From Mesorhizobium hawassense (GTDB taxonomy: Bacteria; Pseudomonadota; Alphaproteobacteria; Rhizobiales; Rhizobiaceae): DNA of 64,000 nucleotides. Position numbers and translations under genes: made by a program. The stretch spans positions 239,350 to 303,349 of the forward strand of contig NZ_QMBP01000007.1 in NCBI RefSeq assembly GCF_003289945.1, in the 5' to 3' direction. Below are positions 1 through 7,841 of the stretch, piece by piece. The stretch's first letter is position 1. Every line of letters begins with the position of its first letter. The notes beneath the pieces are model-generated. The model was not told the origin of the DNA, made no database searches, and was given only the letters and a program-made list of their open reading frames with translations.

Positions 1-102
1 GCCTCGGCCTTCTGCTGTTAGGTGGATGCAGCCGGGGCAAAGATCAAGGGTTAACACGGTCGCTCGACCCGTTCCATTGCATGCCTTCCCGCCTTTCACA
101 GC

Positions 103-127
103 AAAACGGCGCCACGCGGGCGCCGTT
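103..127 (-). terminator. Rho-independent terminator of clpX
   Basis: A perfect 9-bp stem (arms 105-113 and 119-127) with a 5-nt loop is followed on the minus strand by a T run at 103-106. It lies about 30 nt past the clpX stop codon, the expected place for its intrinsic terminator. Confidence 0.8.
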
Positions 128-155
128 CCATGAAAATTGTGGGCCAGATGCCATT

Positions 156-1430
156 TCAGGCGCTGACATTGCCCTTCTTTTCCTTCTGCTCGGAATAGAT
201 GTAAAGCGGCCGGGCGCTGCCGGTCACCACCTCTTCCGAGATCACCACTTCGCGCACGCCTTCCAGCGCCGGAAGCTCGAACATGGTGTCGAGCAGAATC
301 GCTTCCATGATGGAGCGCAGGCCGCGCGCGCCAGTCTTGCGCTCGATGGCGCGCTTGGCGATCGCCGACAGCGCGTTCTCGTGGAAGGTCAGGTCGACAT
401 TTTCCATCTCGAACAGCCGCTGATACTGCTTGACCAGCGCGTTCTTCGGCTCGGTCAGGATCTGGATCAGCGCCGGTTCGTCGAGGTCTTCCAATGTCGC
501 CAGAACCGGCAGACGGCCGACGAATTCCGGGATCAGGCCGAATTTCAGCAGGTCTTCTGGCTCGACCTGGCGGAACAGGTCGCCGGTGCGGCGATCCTCG
601 GGCGACGCCACGGTGGCACCGAAGCCGATCGAGGTCTTGCGCCCGCGATCCGAGATGATCTTGTCGAGGCCCGCGAAGGCGCCGCCGCAGATGAACAGAA
701 TGTTGGCGGTGTCGACCTGCAGGAATTCCTGCTGCGGATGCTTGCGGCCGCCCTGCGGCGGTACGGAGGCGACCGTGCCTTCCATGATCTTCAGGAGCGC
801 CTGCTGCACGCCCTCGCCCGACACGTCGCGGGTTATCGAGGGATTGTCCGACTTGCGCGAAATCTTGTCGATTTCGTCGATATAGACGATGCCGCGCTGG
901 GCGCGCTCGACATTGTAGTCGGCTGACTGCAGCAGCTTCAGAATGATGTTCTCGACGTCCTCGCCGACGTAACCGGCCTCGGTCAGCGTCGTGGCGTCGG
1001 CCATCGTGAACGGCACGTCGATGATGCGGGCGAGCGTCTGCGCAAGAAGCGTCTTGCCGCAACCGGTCGGGCCGATCAGCAGGATGTTCGACTTCGCCAG
1101 TTCGACGTCGTTGTTCTTGCCGGCATGCGCGAGGCGCTTGTAGTGGTTGTGGACCGCCACCGACAGCACGCGCTTGGCGTAAGGTTGGCCGATGACGTAG
1201 TCGTCGAGGACCTTGAGGATCTCCTGCGGTGTCGGCACGCCCTCGCGCGACTTCACCATCGAGGTCTTGTTCTCCTCGCGGATGATGTCCATGCAGAGCT
1301 CGACGCACTCGTCGCAGATGAAGACGGTCGGACCGGCGATCAGCTTGCGGACTTCGTGCTGGCTCTTGCCGCAAAACGAGCAGTAAAGCGTGTTCTTTGA
1401 ATCACCGCTATTGTTGCCGACCTTGCTCAT
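156..1430 (-). CDS. clpX: ATP-dependent Clp protease ATP-binding subunit ClpX
   Basis: This 424-residue AAA+ unfoldase recognises and threads substrates into the ClpP chamber in the cytoplasm. An N-terminal zinc-binding domain has Cys pairs at 17/20 and 39/42. Walker A (GPTGCGKT) is at 120-127, the GYVG pore loop at 153-156, Walker B with DEID near 181-188, and the ClpP-docking IGF loop at 268-270. The length is normal for the family. The ATG is preceded by an AGGA ribosome-binding site. It lies downstream of clpP on the same strand with a 295-bp gap holding a long inverted repeat, so it may have its own promoter. The lon gene that often follows clpX would be outside the window. Confidence 0.98.
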   Translation of the reverse strand: MSKVGNNSGDSKNTLYCSFCGKSQHEVRKLIAGPTVFICDECVELCMDIIREENKTSMVKSREGVPTPQEILKVLDDYVIGQPYAKRVLSVAVHNHYKRLAHAGKNNDVELAKSNILLIGPTGCGKTLLAQTLARIIDVPFTMADATTLTEAGYVGEDVENIILKLLQSADYNVERAQRGIVYIDEIDKISRKSDNPSITRDVSGEGVQQALLKIMEGTVASVPPQGGRKHPQQEFLQVDTANILFICGGAFAGLDKIISDRGRKTSIGFGATVASPEDRRTGDLFRQVEPEDLLKFGLIPEFVGRLPVLATLEDLDEPALIQILTEPKNALVKQYQRLFEMENVDLTFHENALSAIAKRAIERKTGARGLRSIMEAILLDTMFELPALEGVREVVISEEVVTGSARPLYIYSEQKEKKGNVSA

Positions 1431-1650
1431 TTTCCTGTCCTTTCACCAACGCCCGCCGATGGTCTGGCTCGAGTGACGTCTCACCAATCTATCGCGGGAA
1501 TCCGCCACCGCCAGTGTCCCGGCTCACACAGCGCATCCCGTACGAAACACGAAATCAGAAAACGCGGCAATGATTCGAAGCAACCCCACGCAAAGCTAAG
1601 CCGTCGAAAATCAACATAGCCTTAACGTAGGCAATCCCAACGCCTGAGGG

Positions 1651-1717
1651 AACAGCCAAATGTGGCCGAAATGCCGCAAAACACGCCAAAAGCGCGTTAT
1701 GCTGCCATTTGGCTGTT
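1651..1717 (-). promoter_or_regulatory. 12-bp inverted repeat in the clpP-clpX spacer
   Basis: AACAGCCAAATG at 1651-1662 is matched by its exact reverse complement at 1706-1717, with 43 nt between. The repeat starts about 9 nt past the clpP stop codon. It could fold as a long stem in the clpP transcript, acting as terminator, attenuator or 3'-end stabiliser, or be a paired protein-binding site. There is no clear T run, so simple intrinsic termination is not certain. Confidence 0.5.
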
Positions 1718-1725
1718 AGTCCAGG

Positions 1726-2355
1726 TCAGGCGGTCGCCGTCTCGGTCGACTCACGGCTCGAAATGACCTTGTCGATCAGGCCGAAGTCCTTGGCCTCGTC
1801 CGCGGTCATGAAATGGTCGCGGTCGAGCGTCTTCTCGATCTCGTCATAGCTCTTGCCGGTGTGCTTGACATAGACCTCGTTCAAGCGGCGCTTCAGCTTG
1901 ATTATGTCCTGCGCATGACGTTCGATGTCCGAAGCCTGGCCCTGGAAGCCGCCGGACGGCTGATGGACCATGATACGGGCGTTCGGCGTGGCAAAGCGCA
2001 TGTCCTTGTGGCCGGCGGTCAAAAGCAGCGAGCCCATCGAAGCGGCCTGGCCGATGCAGAGCGTCGACACGGCCGGCTTGATGAACTGCATGGTGTCGTA
2101 GATCGCCATGCCCGAGGTGACGACGCCGCCCGGCGAATTGATATAGAGGTTGATCTCCTTCTTGGGGTTCTCCGCCTCGAGGAACAAAAGCTGTGCACAA
2201 ACCAGCGTCGCCATCCCGTCCTCGACCGGGCCGGTGATGAAGATGATGCGTTCCTTCAAGAGGCGCGAGAAGATGTCATAGGCACGCTCGCCGCGATTGG
2301 TCTGTTCGACCACCATCGGAACGAGGTTCATGTAGGTTTCAACGGGGTTCTTCAT
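1726..2355 (-). CDS. clpP: ATP-dependent Clp protease proteolytic subunit ClpP
   Basis: This 209-residue serine protease forms the tetradecameric barrel that degrades proteins delivered by ClpX or ClpA. The catalytic Ser is at 106 in GQAASMGS and His at 131 in MVHQPSGG; the catalytic Asp is expected near 180. The N-terminal segment up to [12 protein letters not shown] is typical of the family. The ATG has an AAGGG site about 7 nt upstream. It is transcribed toward clpX, as in most alphaproteobacteria, and the two products act together. Confidence 0.98.
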   Translation of the reverse strand: MKNPVETYMNLVPMVVEQTNRGERAYDIFSRLLKERIIFITGPVEDGMATLVCAQLLFLEAENPKKEINLYINSPGGVVTSGMAIYDTMQFIKPAVSTLCIGQAASMGSLLLTAGHKDMRFATPNARIMVHQPSGGFQGQASDIERHAQDIIKLKRRLNEVYVKHTGKSYDEIEKTLDRDHFMTADEAKDFGLIDKVISSRESTETATA

Positions 2356-2699
2356 GGACTACCCTTGTTGGAGAGGAATTCCGGCACGGTGATAGGTCAG
2401 CAATCGCGCGGAATCGTTCTGGATCGGTTACGATCTAAATAGGATGCCGGCTCACCCTAGCGCAAGGCCGCCTCTCCTAGCCATCTGGTTAACTCGAATC
2501 AAGCGGGACGGCCGGTGAAACGCGGAGGATTTGGCCCCTTCAAGATGGGCTCGGCTCCTGTTGGCCCGCCGAAGCCATCCGCGAGGTAGCAATTCCTTAA
2601 CCGCGCCGCTTAACGCAAAGCCTTGAAATCGCTGTCCACCCCCGGACCTTCCGCTACAGTCCTGCGTTGTGAAGGCGTCCTTTTCAACGGGGGAATGTC
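2356..2699. other. Intergenic region between divergent clpP and the 2700 gene
   Basis: This 344-bp non-coding stretch must hold the promoters for clpP (minus) and the secreted-protein gene at 2700 (plus). No strong palindrome, repeat or small ORF with a ribosome-binding site was seen. Confidence 0.6.
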
Positions 2700-3287
2700 A
2701 TGATCCGCAAAAGCTCCGCATCGCTCGCGGCAGTCGCGATGCTTGCCACCGTCTCGGAAACCGCCGCCGGCGGGCGTGCACTCGAATGCTACGAGCCGAT
2801 CCACAGGCCGGCGCTTTACGACACCGTCTATGAGGACGTGATGCTGAGCCCCGGCGGACAGGTGGTCGATTACGACGCGCCGATTTACGGCACCTATCAG
2901 GGCGTGGAGCAGATCGCGCCGCCGCGCGTCACCTATGAGACCGTCCCGGCGGCCACACGCACGGTCTACCACACGGTCAAGGTCGACGACGGCGGATACA
3001 CCTGGGAATGGCGCGTCATCCATGGCCGCAAGGTGCTGTGCAAGATATGGCGCAAGGCCCGCTATGCTCGCGTCGCCGAGACCGTCGTGGTCAGGCCGGA
3101 ACGCGCCCGGCGTGTGGTCGTGCCGGCCGAATATGAGAGCGTCGCCCACGAAGTGCTGGTGCGGCCGGAGCAGGTGCGCGTGCGGGAAATCCCGCCTTCT
3201 TACGGAACGGTGGCGCGTCGGGTGGTGGTGCGGGAAGGTTCGACCAGCTGGCGGCGGGTCCATATCCCGCGGCATTGCCAGGATTAG
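2700..3287 (+). CDS. Secreted hypothetical protein with degenerate Val/Pro/Tyr-rich repeats
   Basis: This 195-residue protein has a short N-terminal Ala-rich segment that resembles a signal peptide (residues 1-23). The mature part is a series of loosely repeated units containing YETVP, VVVRPERAR, VVVPAEYE and VLVRPEQVR, with alternating Val and Arg pairs suggesting beta strands. Three Cys residues follow the predicted signal region. The ATG is well placed after GGGGGAA. It stands alone, divergent from clpP. Similar envelope proteins of unknown role are common in Rhizobiales; no function can be assigned. Confidence 0.75.
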   Translation: MIRKSSASLAAVAMLATVSETAAGGRALECYEPIHRPALYDTVYEDVMLSPGGQVVDYDAPIYGTYQGVEQIAPPRVTYETVPAATRTVYHTVKVDDGGYTWEWRVIHGRKVLCKIWRKARYARVAETVVVRPERARRVVVPAEYESVAHEVLVRPEQVRVREIPPSYGTVARRVVVREGSTSWRRVHIPRHCQD

Positions 3288-3360
3288 GCGGCTTTCGCCT
3301 GAAGGTCGTAATGGGCCGGGCGGCGGTGTCGCGCGTCCCGGCCGGATGAATTGCTGGCTT

Positions 3361-3460
3361 AGAGCAATTCCAGGAAAGTGTGAGCGGTTTTCCGTCCGGA
3401 ATTGCGTAAAAACAAAGAGATAGAGCGGTTCGCCGTTTCCGTGAAACGGTGAAACGCTCT
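3361..3460. repeat. Two-hairpin intergenic repeat, copy A (full length)
   Basis: This is the reference copy of a repeat seen eight times in the window. The left half contains GCAATTCC and its complement GGAATTGC, forming hairpin 1. The right half runs from AGAGCGGTTC to a near-complementary end in CGCTCT, with CGTTTC/GAAACG inside, forming hairpin 2. Its right end overlaps the TAG stop codon of the minus-strand DUF3126 gene. Confidence 0.85.
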
Positions 3461-3662
3461 AGGCCAGATCGATGTCGAGAATGGCCATCGAGAAATTGTA
3501 GTCGCCGTCGTCCTCATCCTTGAAGACGATGCCGAGGAACTCGTCGCCGACATAGACCTCGGCCGAGTCTTCCTTGCGCGGGCGCGCCTTGACCTGCAGC
3601 TTGGGATTCTGGAAGACGCGCTTGAAATAGGCGTCCAGCTTTCTGATTTCGTCAGGCTTCAA
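3459..3662 (-). CDS. DUF3126 family protein
   Basis: This 67-residue protein matches the small alphaproteobacterial DUF3126 family: an N-terminal helix with KPDEIRKLDAYFK, then strands containing LQVKARPRK, AEVYVGDEFLGIV and a C-terminal FSMAILDIDL. No biochemical role is known. The family start corresponds to a TTG codon at 3660-3662, preceded by GGAG at a good distance. Extending to 3737 adds a basic, unrelated stretch, so TTG is preferred. The stop codon TAG is formed partly by the end of the adjoining repeat. Confidence 0.85.
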   Translation of the reverse strand: MKPDEIRKLDAYFKRVFQNPKLQVKARPRKEDSAEVYVGDEFLGIVFKDEDDGDYNFSMAILDIDLA

Positions 3663-3761
3663 AAGTCTTCTCCGAAATGTCGGCCTTGTTCGTTGGAACG
3701 CGCTTCTGACACGCCAACAATGGCCATGTAAAGGCAAGCCGGCACAATTGCATAGGACAAG

Positions 3762-3783
3762 CCGGCCGAGACCGGGCGGCCGG
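3762..3783 (-). terminator. GC-rich hairpin downstream of cysE
   Basis: A 7-bp perfect stem (arms 3762-3768 and 3777-3783) lies about 28 nt past the cysE stop codon. On the minus strand it is followed only by CTTGTCC, so it is a weak intrinsic-terminator candidate. Confidence 0.4.
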
Positions 3784-3810
3784 ATTTCGGCGGTTCCCGC
3801 GACGGCAAAG

Positions 3811-4659
3811 TCAGATGTCGAAGCTGACGACGTGATCCATGCTCTGCGACGGCAGGAGCTGGTCCATCTGCCGCGAGGGCTGGTCGCAGCCGGTCTCGCC
3901 GACGACCCGCGCCGGCACGCCAGCGACCGTCTTGTTGTGCGGGACGGGCGACAGCACCACCGATCCGGCGGCGATCTTCGAGCAATGACCGACCTCGATA
4001 TTGCCGAGGATCTTGGCGCCGGCGCCGATCAGCACGCCGCGACGGATCTTTGGATGACGGTCGCCATTGGCCTTGCCGGTGCCACCCAGCGTCACCCCGT
4101 GCAGGATCGACACGTCATCCTCGATGACCGCCGTCTCGCCGACGACTAGGCCGGTGGCGTGGTCGATGAAGATGCCCTTGCCGATGCGCGCGGCCGGATT
4201 GATGTCGGTCTGGAACACCGAGGACGACCGGCTCTGCAGGTAGAGCGCGAAGTCCCGGCGGCCCTGGTTCCACAGCCAATGCGCCAGGCGATGCGTCTGG
4301 ATGGCGTGAAAACCCTTGAAATAGAGCACCGGCATGATGAAACGGTCGCAGGCCGGGTCGCGGTCGTAATAGGCCTGGATGTCGACACGCACCGTCGTGC
4401 TCCAGTCTGGATCGTCGGCCAGCATGGCCTTGAAGGTCTGGCGGATGAGGTCGGAGCCGATGTCCTGGTGATCGAGGCGCTCGGCCAGCCGGTGAATGAC
4501 CGTCTCCTCCAGGCTCTCCTGGTTTAAGACGGTCGCATAGAGGAAAGCCGCGAGCAGCGGATCGCGGTTGACCGCTTCCATCGCCTCGTCACGGATCGAT
4601 CGCCAGATCGGGTCGACCGGCTGCACCATGCTGGGGCGGGCAATCGTAACGCTGTTCAT
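3811..4659 (-). CDS. cysE: Serine O-acetyltransferase
   Basis: This enzyme makes O-acetylserine from serine and acetyl-CoA, the first step of cysteine synthesis. The 282-residue length fits the family. The N-terminal helical domain (about 1-150) contains DPLLAAFLYATVL; the C-terminal left-handed beta helix has hexapeptide repeats including IGKGIFIDHATG, VVIGET-type and DVSILHGVTLGGT, with catalytic His in DHATG and LHGVT. A C-terminal tail of about 30 residues follows the helix. The tail end (VSFDI) resembles the Ile-terminated peptide with which CysE binds cysteine synthase; that interaction is inferred. Transcribed alone on the minus strand. Confidence 0.96.
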   Translation of the reverse strand: MNSVTIARPSMVQPVDPIWRSIRDEAMEAVNRDPLLAAFLYATVLNQESLEETVIHRLAERLDHQDIGSDLIRQTFKAMLADDPDWSTTVRVDIQAYYDRDPACDRFIMPVLYFKGFHAIQTHRLAHWLWNQGRRDFALYLQSRSSSVFQTDINPAARIGKGIFIDHATGLVVGETAVIEDDVSILHGVTLGGTGKANGDRHPKIRRGVLIGAGAKILGNIEVGHCSKIAAGSVVLSPVPHNKTVAGVPARVVGETGCDQPSRQMDQLLPSQSMDHVVSFDI

Positions 4660-4862
4660 CGACGCTCTCCGGCCTTACTCTTTCTCCGGCGGCACATATA
4701 GGCTAGATCATAGCACGGTTGAACTCAATTTTCCTTAGTGCTTTGTCAAATGGACATGGTTCACGCAAATTCAAGCGACGATGGAAAACGAACCCTTGAT
4801 CGAGATCGCGTTCGAAATCGCTCCATTTTCGCATTCTCAGCCCTAAAACTCGGCGCCAGAGC

Positions 4863-5498
4863 CTATTCCGGCAGCGTCGTTCCGGCCTGCTCCGCCACCA
4901 TGTAGGCGGCATACCAGTCGGGCCAGTTCGTGTCATACTGGCCGCCGGTGCGCTTCTCGTGCTCGCCGTGCGCCGCGGCCGCTCGCCGCAACGCTGCGGC
5001 AAGGCCCGTCACCGAGGTGAAGACCGTGTCCTTGGCATCGACACGGCCAGGCAGACGCTGGGTGATCTCCTGCAACAGCCAGCCATTGCCGTCCGGATCG
5101 CTGAAGGTGACGAATGAGGAATAGCTGCGCCCCTCCGGATGCCGGCCCTTGATCGGCGGCTGGCCGGCGCCGTTGCGATGAAACACTTCGCTTGCCTCGA
5201 CGCCGCGCGCCACGAGTTCGGCGCGAGCCGCTTCGATGTCGGTCACAATCAGATAAAGCACTTTTGCCGAACCGGGCGCGGCGGAGGTGATACCCGTGCC
5301 AAAATGGATCGAACAAGGCGAGCCCGGCGGGGTGAACTGCACGACCCGAAATGTGTCGCCGACCACGAAGTCGGCGTCGAGCCTCCAACCCAAGCCGACA
5401 TAGAAGGCCTTGGCTCGATCGACGTCGGCAACGGGAATGACGACGGCCTCCAGCTTCATGTCGATCATGCCCGGTTTTGGTGCGCTCCCGCTGCTCAT
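4863..5498 (-). CDS. VOC-superfamily (glyoxalase/bleomycin-resistance fold) protein
   Basis: This 211-residue protein has one glyoxalase-like domain: KLEAVVIPVADVDRAKAFY near 15-34, VVQFTPPGS, LYLIVTDIEAARAELVARGV, and a closing FSDPDGNGWLLQEI around 133-146. A C-terminal extension contains YDTNWPDWYAAYMVAEQAG, found in a Rhizobiales subgroup of unknown substrate. The ATG follows GGAGGAGC at ideal spacing. Its divergent neighbour is the HD-domain gene at 5646. The family covers isomerases, dioxygenases and resistance proteins, so the reaction cannot be stated. Confidence 0.88.
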   Translation of the reverse strand: MSSGSAPKPGMIDMKLEAVVIPVADVDRAKAFYVGLGWRLDADFVVGDTFRVVQFTPPGSPCSIHFGTGITSAAPGSAKVLYLIVTDIEAARAELVARGVEASEVFHRNGAGQPPIKGRHPEGRSYSSFVTFSDPDGNGWLLQEITQRLPGRVDAKDTVFTSVTGLAAALRRAAAAHGEHEKRTGGQYDTNWPDWYAAYMVAEQAGTTLPE

Positions 5499-5645
5499 GC
5501 CAAGCTCCTCCGGTTCAGTTCTGGTTCAGTGACTGGTGTGCAGCTTCTCGCCGCAGCCCATTTTGGTCAATCGGCTGACGACAATGCTGTTGAAGTTGAC
5601 GGCGACTTGCGCTGTCTTGCCGCCAGCGGCCCGGGAAAATTCGCC

Positions 5646-6254
5646 ATGGAAGAAGAAACGCTGATCGACGACGCGCTGAAAAGCGAGCTTGCCGCGCTCT
5701 ATCGAGCCAAAGATCGCCACTATCACGGCCTGGCTCATATCGAGGCCATGCTGGCGCTGGCTCGAGAATATCGGGGCCTGCTCGACGATCGAGGTGCCGT
5801 CGAGGCGGCGATCTGGTTTCACGATGCCATCTATGACAGCCGCGCCAAGGACAATGAGGCAAAAAGCGCCGAGCTGGCAGAGAAGAAGCTCGTCGGACGT
5901 GCCAATCCGCTTCGCCTCGCCCGCATCGCGGCGATGATCAACGCCACGGCCATGCACCAATTGCCGTCTTTCCGCGACGAGAATGCGCTCAACGATGCGG
6001 CCCTTTTGCTCGACATGGATCTGGCGATCCTAGGTGCCGAACCGGCTGTATTCGATGCCTATGAGAAAGCGGTCCGGCTGGAGTATGGCTGGGTGGAGGA
6101 GCCGATGTGGCGCGCCGGCCGCTCGGCCGTCCTGAAGAGTTTCCTCGCCCGGCCAGATATTTTCTACACAGCCGAGTTCCGGCGGCGTTTCGAGCCGAAG
6201 GCGAGGCAGAACATCGAGCGATCGCTCGCGGCGCTGGAAGGCAGGACCGCTTAA
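5646..6254 (+). CDS. HD-domain metal-dependent phosphohydrolase-like protein
   Basis: This 202-residue protein has the HD-superfamily signature: HYHGLAHIEAML at 25-36, WFHDAIYD with the HD pair at 59-60, and further helices with LLLDMDLAILG supplying another acidic residue. The layout matches predicted metal-dependent HD phosphohydrolases related to N-methyl-D-aspartate receptor NMDAR2C-like annotations. The substrate is unknown. The reading frame is open upstream, but the ATG at 5646 with GGGAAAA in front gives a family-like start. Its stop codon overlaps the stop of an acetyltransferase remnant on the other strand. Confidence 0.88.
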   Translation: MEEETLIDDALKSELAALYRAKDRHYHGLAHIEAMLALAREYRGLLDDRGAVEAAIWFHDAIYDSRAKDNEAKSAELAEKKLVGRANPLRLARIAAMINATAMHQLPSFRDENALNDAALLLDMDLAILGAEPAVFDAYEKAVRLEYGWVEEPMWRAGRSAVLKSFLARPDIFYTAEFRRRFEPKARQNIERSLAALEGRTA

Positions 6255-6443
6255 TCCGGAAAGGTCTCGATTCGTCGCGCGTAAGGCTCGAATCCAGCGC
6301 GTTCATAGACCGGCTGGGCCGCCGGATGGTCATGGCGGGACAGGGCGAAGGTGACAGATGCGGCGGCCCTGCGGCGGCGTCAGCATCTCCCATTTGGGTG
6401 GCGAGAAGGTCAACCATTGCCAGCCGCGAGAAGCGCAGCGCGC
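6251..6443 (-). pseudogene. Degraded GNAT acetyltransferase, C-terminal remnant
   Basis: On the minus strand, one frame ending at the TAA at 6251-6253 reads FALSRHD then HPAAQPVYERAGFEPYA and RRIETFPD, the typical last helix and strand of a GNAT N-acetyltransferase (acetyl-CoA domain C-terminus). Upstream, continuity needs a frame change, and no start codon or complete N-terminal domain fits before the hydrolase stop at 6444. The segment therefore looks like the tail of a gene lost by deletion or frameshift. This is a by-eye translation and remains moderate in certainty. Confidence 0.5.
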
Positions 6444-7211
6444 TCAAAGCGGATTTTCGGCGTAGAACTCGAGCACGCGCTGCTTGAAGCTCTTGTCGCC
6501 GACGGCCAGCATGTGGTCGCGGCCTTCGATGTGAAACGCCCCGGCATTGGGCATCAGGGCGGCAAGCTCGTCCGGGGAACCGCCGATATCGTCCTTGGTG
6601 CCGACGGCGACCAGCGTCGGCTGGGCGATACGCGCCATATCGGCCTCGCTGAGCAGTTCGCGCGACTTTGCGATGCAGGCCGCGAGCGCGCGCCGGTCGC
6701 TGCGCGTCTGGTCGGCGAAGGCGCGGAACGAGCGGCCGCGCGGATGCGTGGTTTGGGAGGGATCCTCCTCCAGCAGCGCCGCCGCGATCGGGTCCCAGTC
6801 GCCGACGCCGTCGACCATGCCGATGCCGAGGCCGCCGAACACCAGCGTCGCCACCTTCTGCGGATAGGAGAGCGCCAGGAAAGCAGAGACGCGCGCGCCC
6901 ATCGAGTAACCCATGACATGCGCCCGCTCGATGCCCAGCTGATCAAGCAGCGCGGCCGCGTCGGAAGCCATCTTTTCCGGCGTGTAGTCGGCCTCGTCAT
7001 AGCTCTTCGACGACGAGCCGTGGCCGCGATGATCGAAGGCGATCGCCCGGTAGCCGGTGTCGTTCAGCGTCTTGAACCACCCCGGCGAAACCCAGTTGAC
7101 ATAGTGGCTGGAGGCAAAGCCGTGGATCATCAGCACGGGATCGCCCTGCCCCGATGCCGGCTGGCGATCGAGGAAGGCAAGCTCGAAACCGTCATGCGAA
7201 AGGAATTGCAT
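6444..7211 (-). CDS. Alpha/beta hydrolase
   Basis: This 255-residue alpha/beta-hydrolase-fold protein has the oxyanion-hole motif HGFASS, the nucleophile elbow GYSMGA, an acidic residue in VGTKDDIGG and the catalytic His in GRDHM near the C-terminus. The start at 7211 (MQFLSHDGFELAFL) is preferred over a longer frame beginning inside the upstream DUF192 gene. It begins 17 nt downstream of the DUF192 stop codon, consistent with one transcript with DUF192 and the cold-shock gene. The substrate is not predictable; small-ester or lactone hydrolysis is the usual role. Confidence 0.88.
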   Translation of the reverse strand: MQFLSHDGFELAFLDRQPASGQGDPVLMIHGFASSHYVNWVSPGWFKTLNDTGYRAIAFDHRGHGSSSKSYDEADYTPEKMASDAAALLDQLGIERAHVMGYSMGARVSAFLALSYPQKVATLVFGGLGIGMVDGVGDWDPIAAALLEEDPSQTTHPRGRSFRAFADQTRSDRRALAACIAKSRELLSEADMARIAQPTLVAVGTKDDIGGSPDELAALMPNAGAFHIEGRDHMLAVGDKSFKQRVLEFYAENPL

Positions 7212-7227
7212 CGGCAGAAATTGCTTC

Positions 7228-7728
7228 TCAGTTGGAACCGGCGCTCGCGCCGATGGAAGGATGGCGCAAGACATCGCCTTCCTTGATGCCGTCCCTGGCC
7301 GCGGTGCCTGCCTTCAGCTCGAGCACGAAGCGCACGGGCTGTCCGGGCGAGATGATCGCTTCGGATTCGGGCTCGCCGCGCTTGATGGCTTTGATCCTGC
7401 CGTCCTGGCCGATAAAGATGAGGTCGAGCGCCATCGGCGTGTTCTTCATCCAAAAATCCACCTCGCCGGTTCTTTCGAACACGAACAACATGCCGTGATC
7501 GTCGGCCATGGACTGGCGAAACATCAACCCTGCCTCGCGCTCGGCCGAGGTGTCGGCGATCTCGATGGAGAAGGAACGATCGCCCGAACCGGTCGCCACT
7601 ACCAGCGGCGTCCGGTCGATCGGCAGCAGCATCGCATCCGCCGCGCTCGGCTTCAGAACGCTGAAATAGGCGGCGAAAACGATCGCGGCGCAGAGCGCGC
7701 CCGCAGTCAGCCAATTGCGATGAGCCAT
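7228..7728 (-). CDS. DUF192 family exported protein
   Basis: This 166-residue protein starts with an N-terminal hydrophobic segment (WLTAGALCAAIVFAAYFSVL), probably a signal peptide or anchor. The DUF192 domain follows with ADTSAEREAGLMFR, MLFVFERTGEVDFWMKNT, LDLIFIGQDGRI and VLELKAGTAARDGI. The ATG at 7728 has GAGGT 7 nt upstream, better than the longer alternative. DUF192 proteins have no proven function. It lies downstream of a cold-shock-domain gene on the same strand, an arrangement recurring in Rhizobiales, and upstream of the hydrolase. Confidence 0.9.
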   Translation of the reverse strand: MAHRNWLTAGALCAAIVFAAYFSVLKPSAADAMLLPIDRTPLVVATGSGDRSFSIEIADTSAEREAGLMFRQSMADDHGMLFVFERTGEVDFWMKNTPMALDLIFIGQDGRIKAIKRGEPESEAIISPGQPVRFVLELKAGTAARDGIKEGDVLRHPSIGASAGSN

Positions 7729-7757
7729 ATAGGGTACCTCGTCCGGGCCTGTCCTAA

Positions 7758-7805
7758 ACCATGATCCGGGTAAGTGGAACCGGTTTTCGGACAATAGGGT
7801 CGTGC
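7758..7805. repeat. Short dispersed element related to the rhizobial ATGATCCGG...GGTTTTCGG repeat
   Basis: The segment contains ATGATCCGG, AAGTGGAACCGGTTTTCGG and a GTCGTGC end. It resembles a short palindromic intergenic element frequent in Mesorhizobium genomes (core CATGATCCGGAAAAGTGG, GGTTTTCGGA). Only one copy was noticed here, so the assignment rests on recall of the family. Confidence 0.4.
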
Positions 7806-7841
7806 CGCGGCAAGGGACGAATCAAATGCGTCGAGTGGCCC

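Noticed and set aside
1..100. Lipoprotein-signal-like reading (LLLLGGCSRGKD) in the first bases, plus strand
   Set aside because: The frame runs on through the clpX terminator into antisense of clpX and has no visible start. It could be a chance pattern or the end of a gene outside the window, so no gene was called.
5139..5645. Upstream extension of the HD-domain gene by 169 codons
   Set aside because: The extension overlaps the glyoxalase-like gene on the other strand and does not resemble any family; the ATG at 5646 has a good ribosome-binding site.
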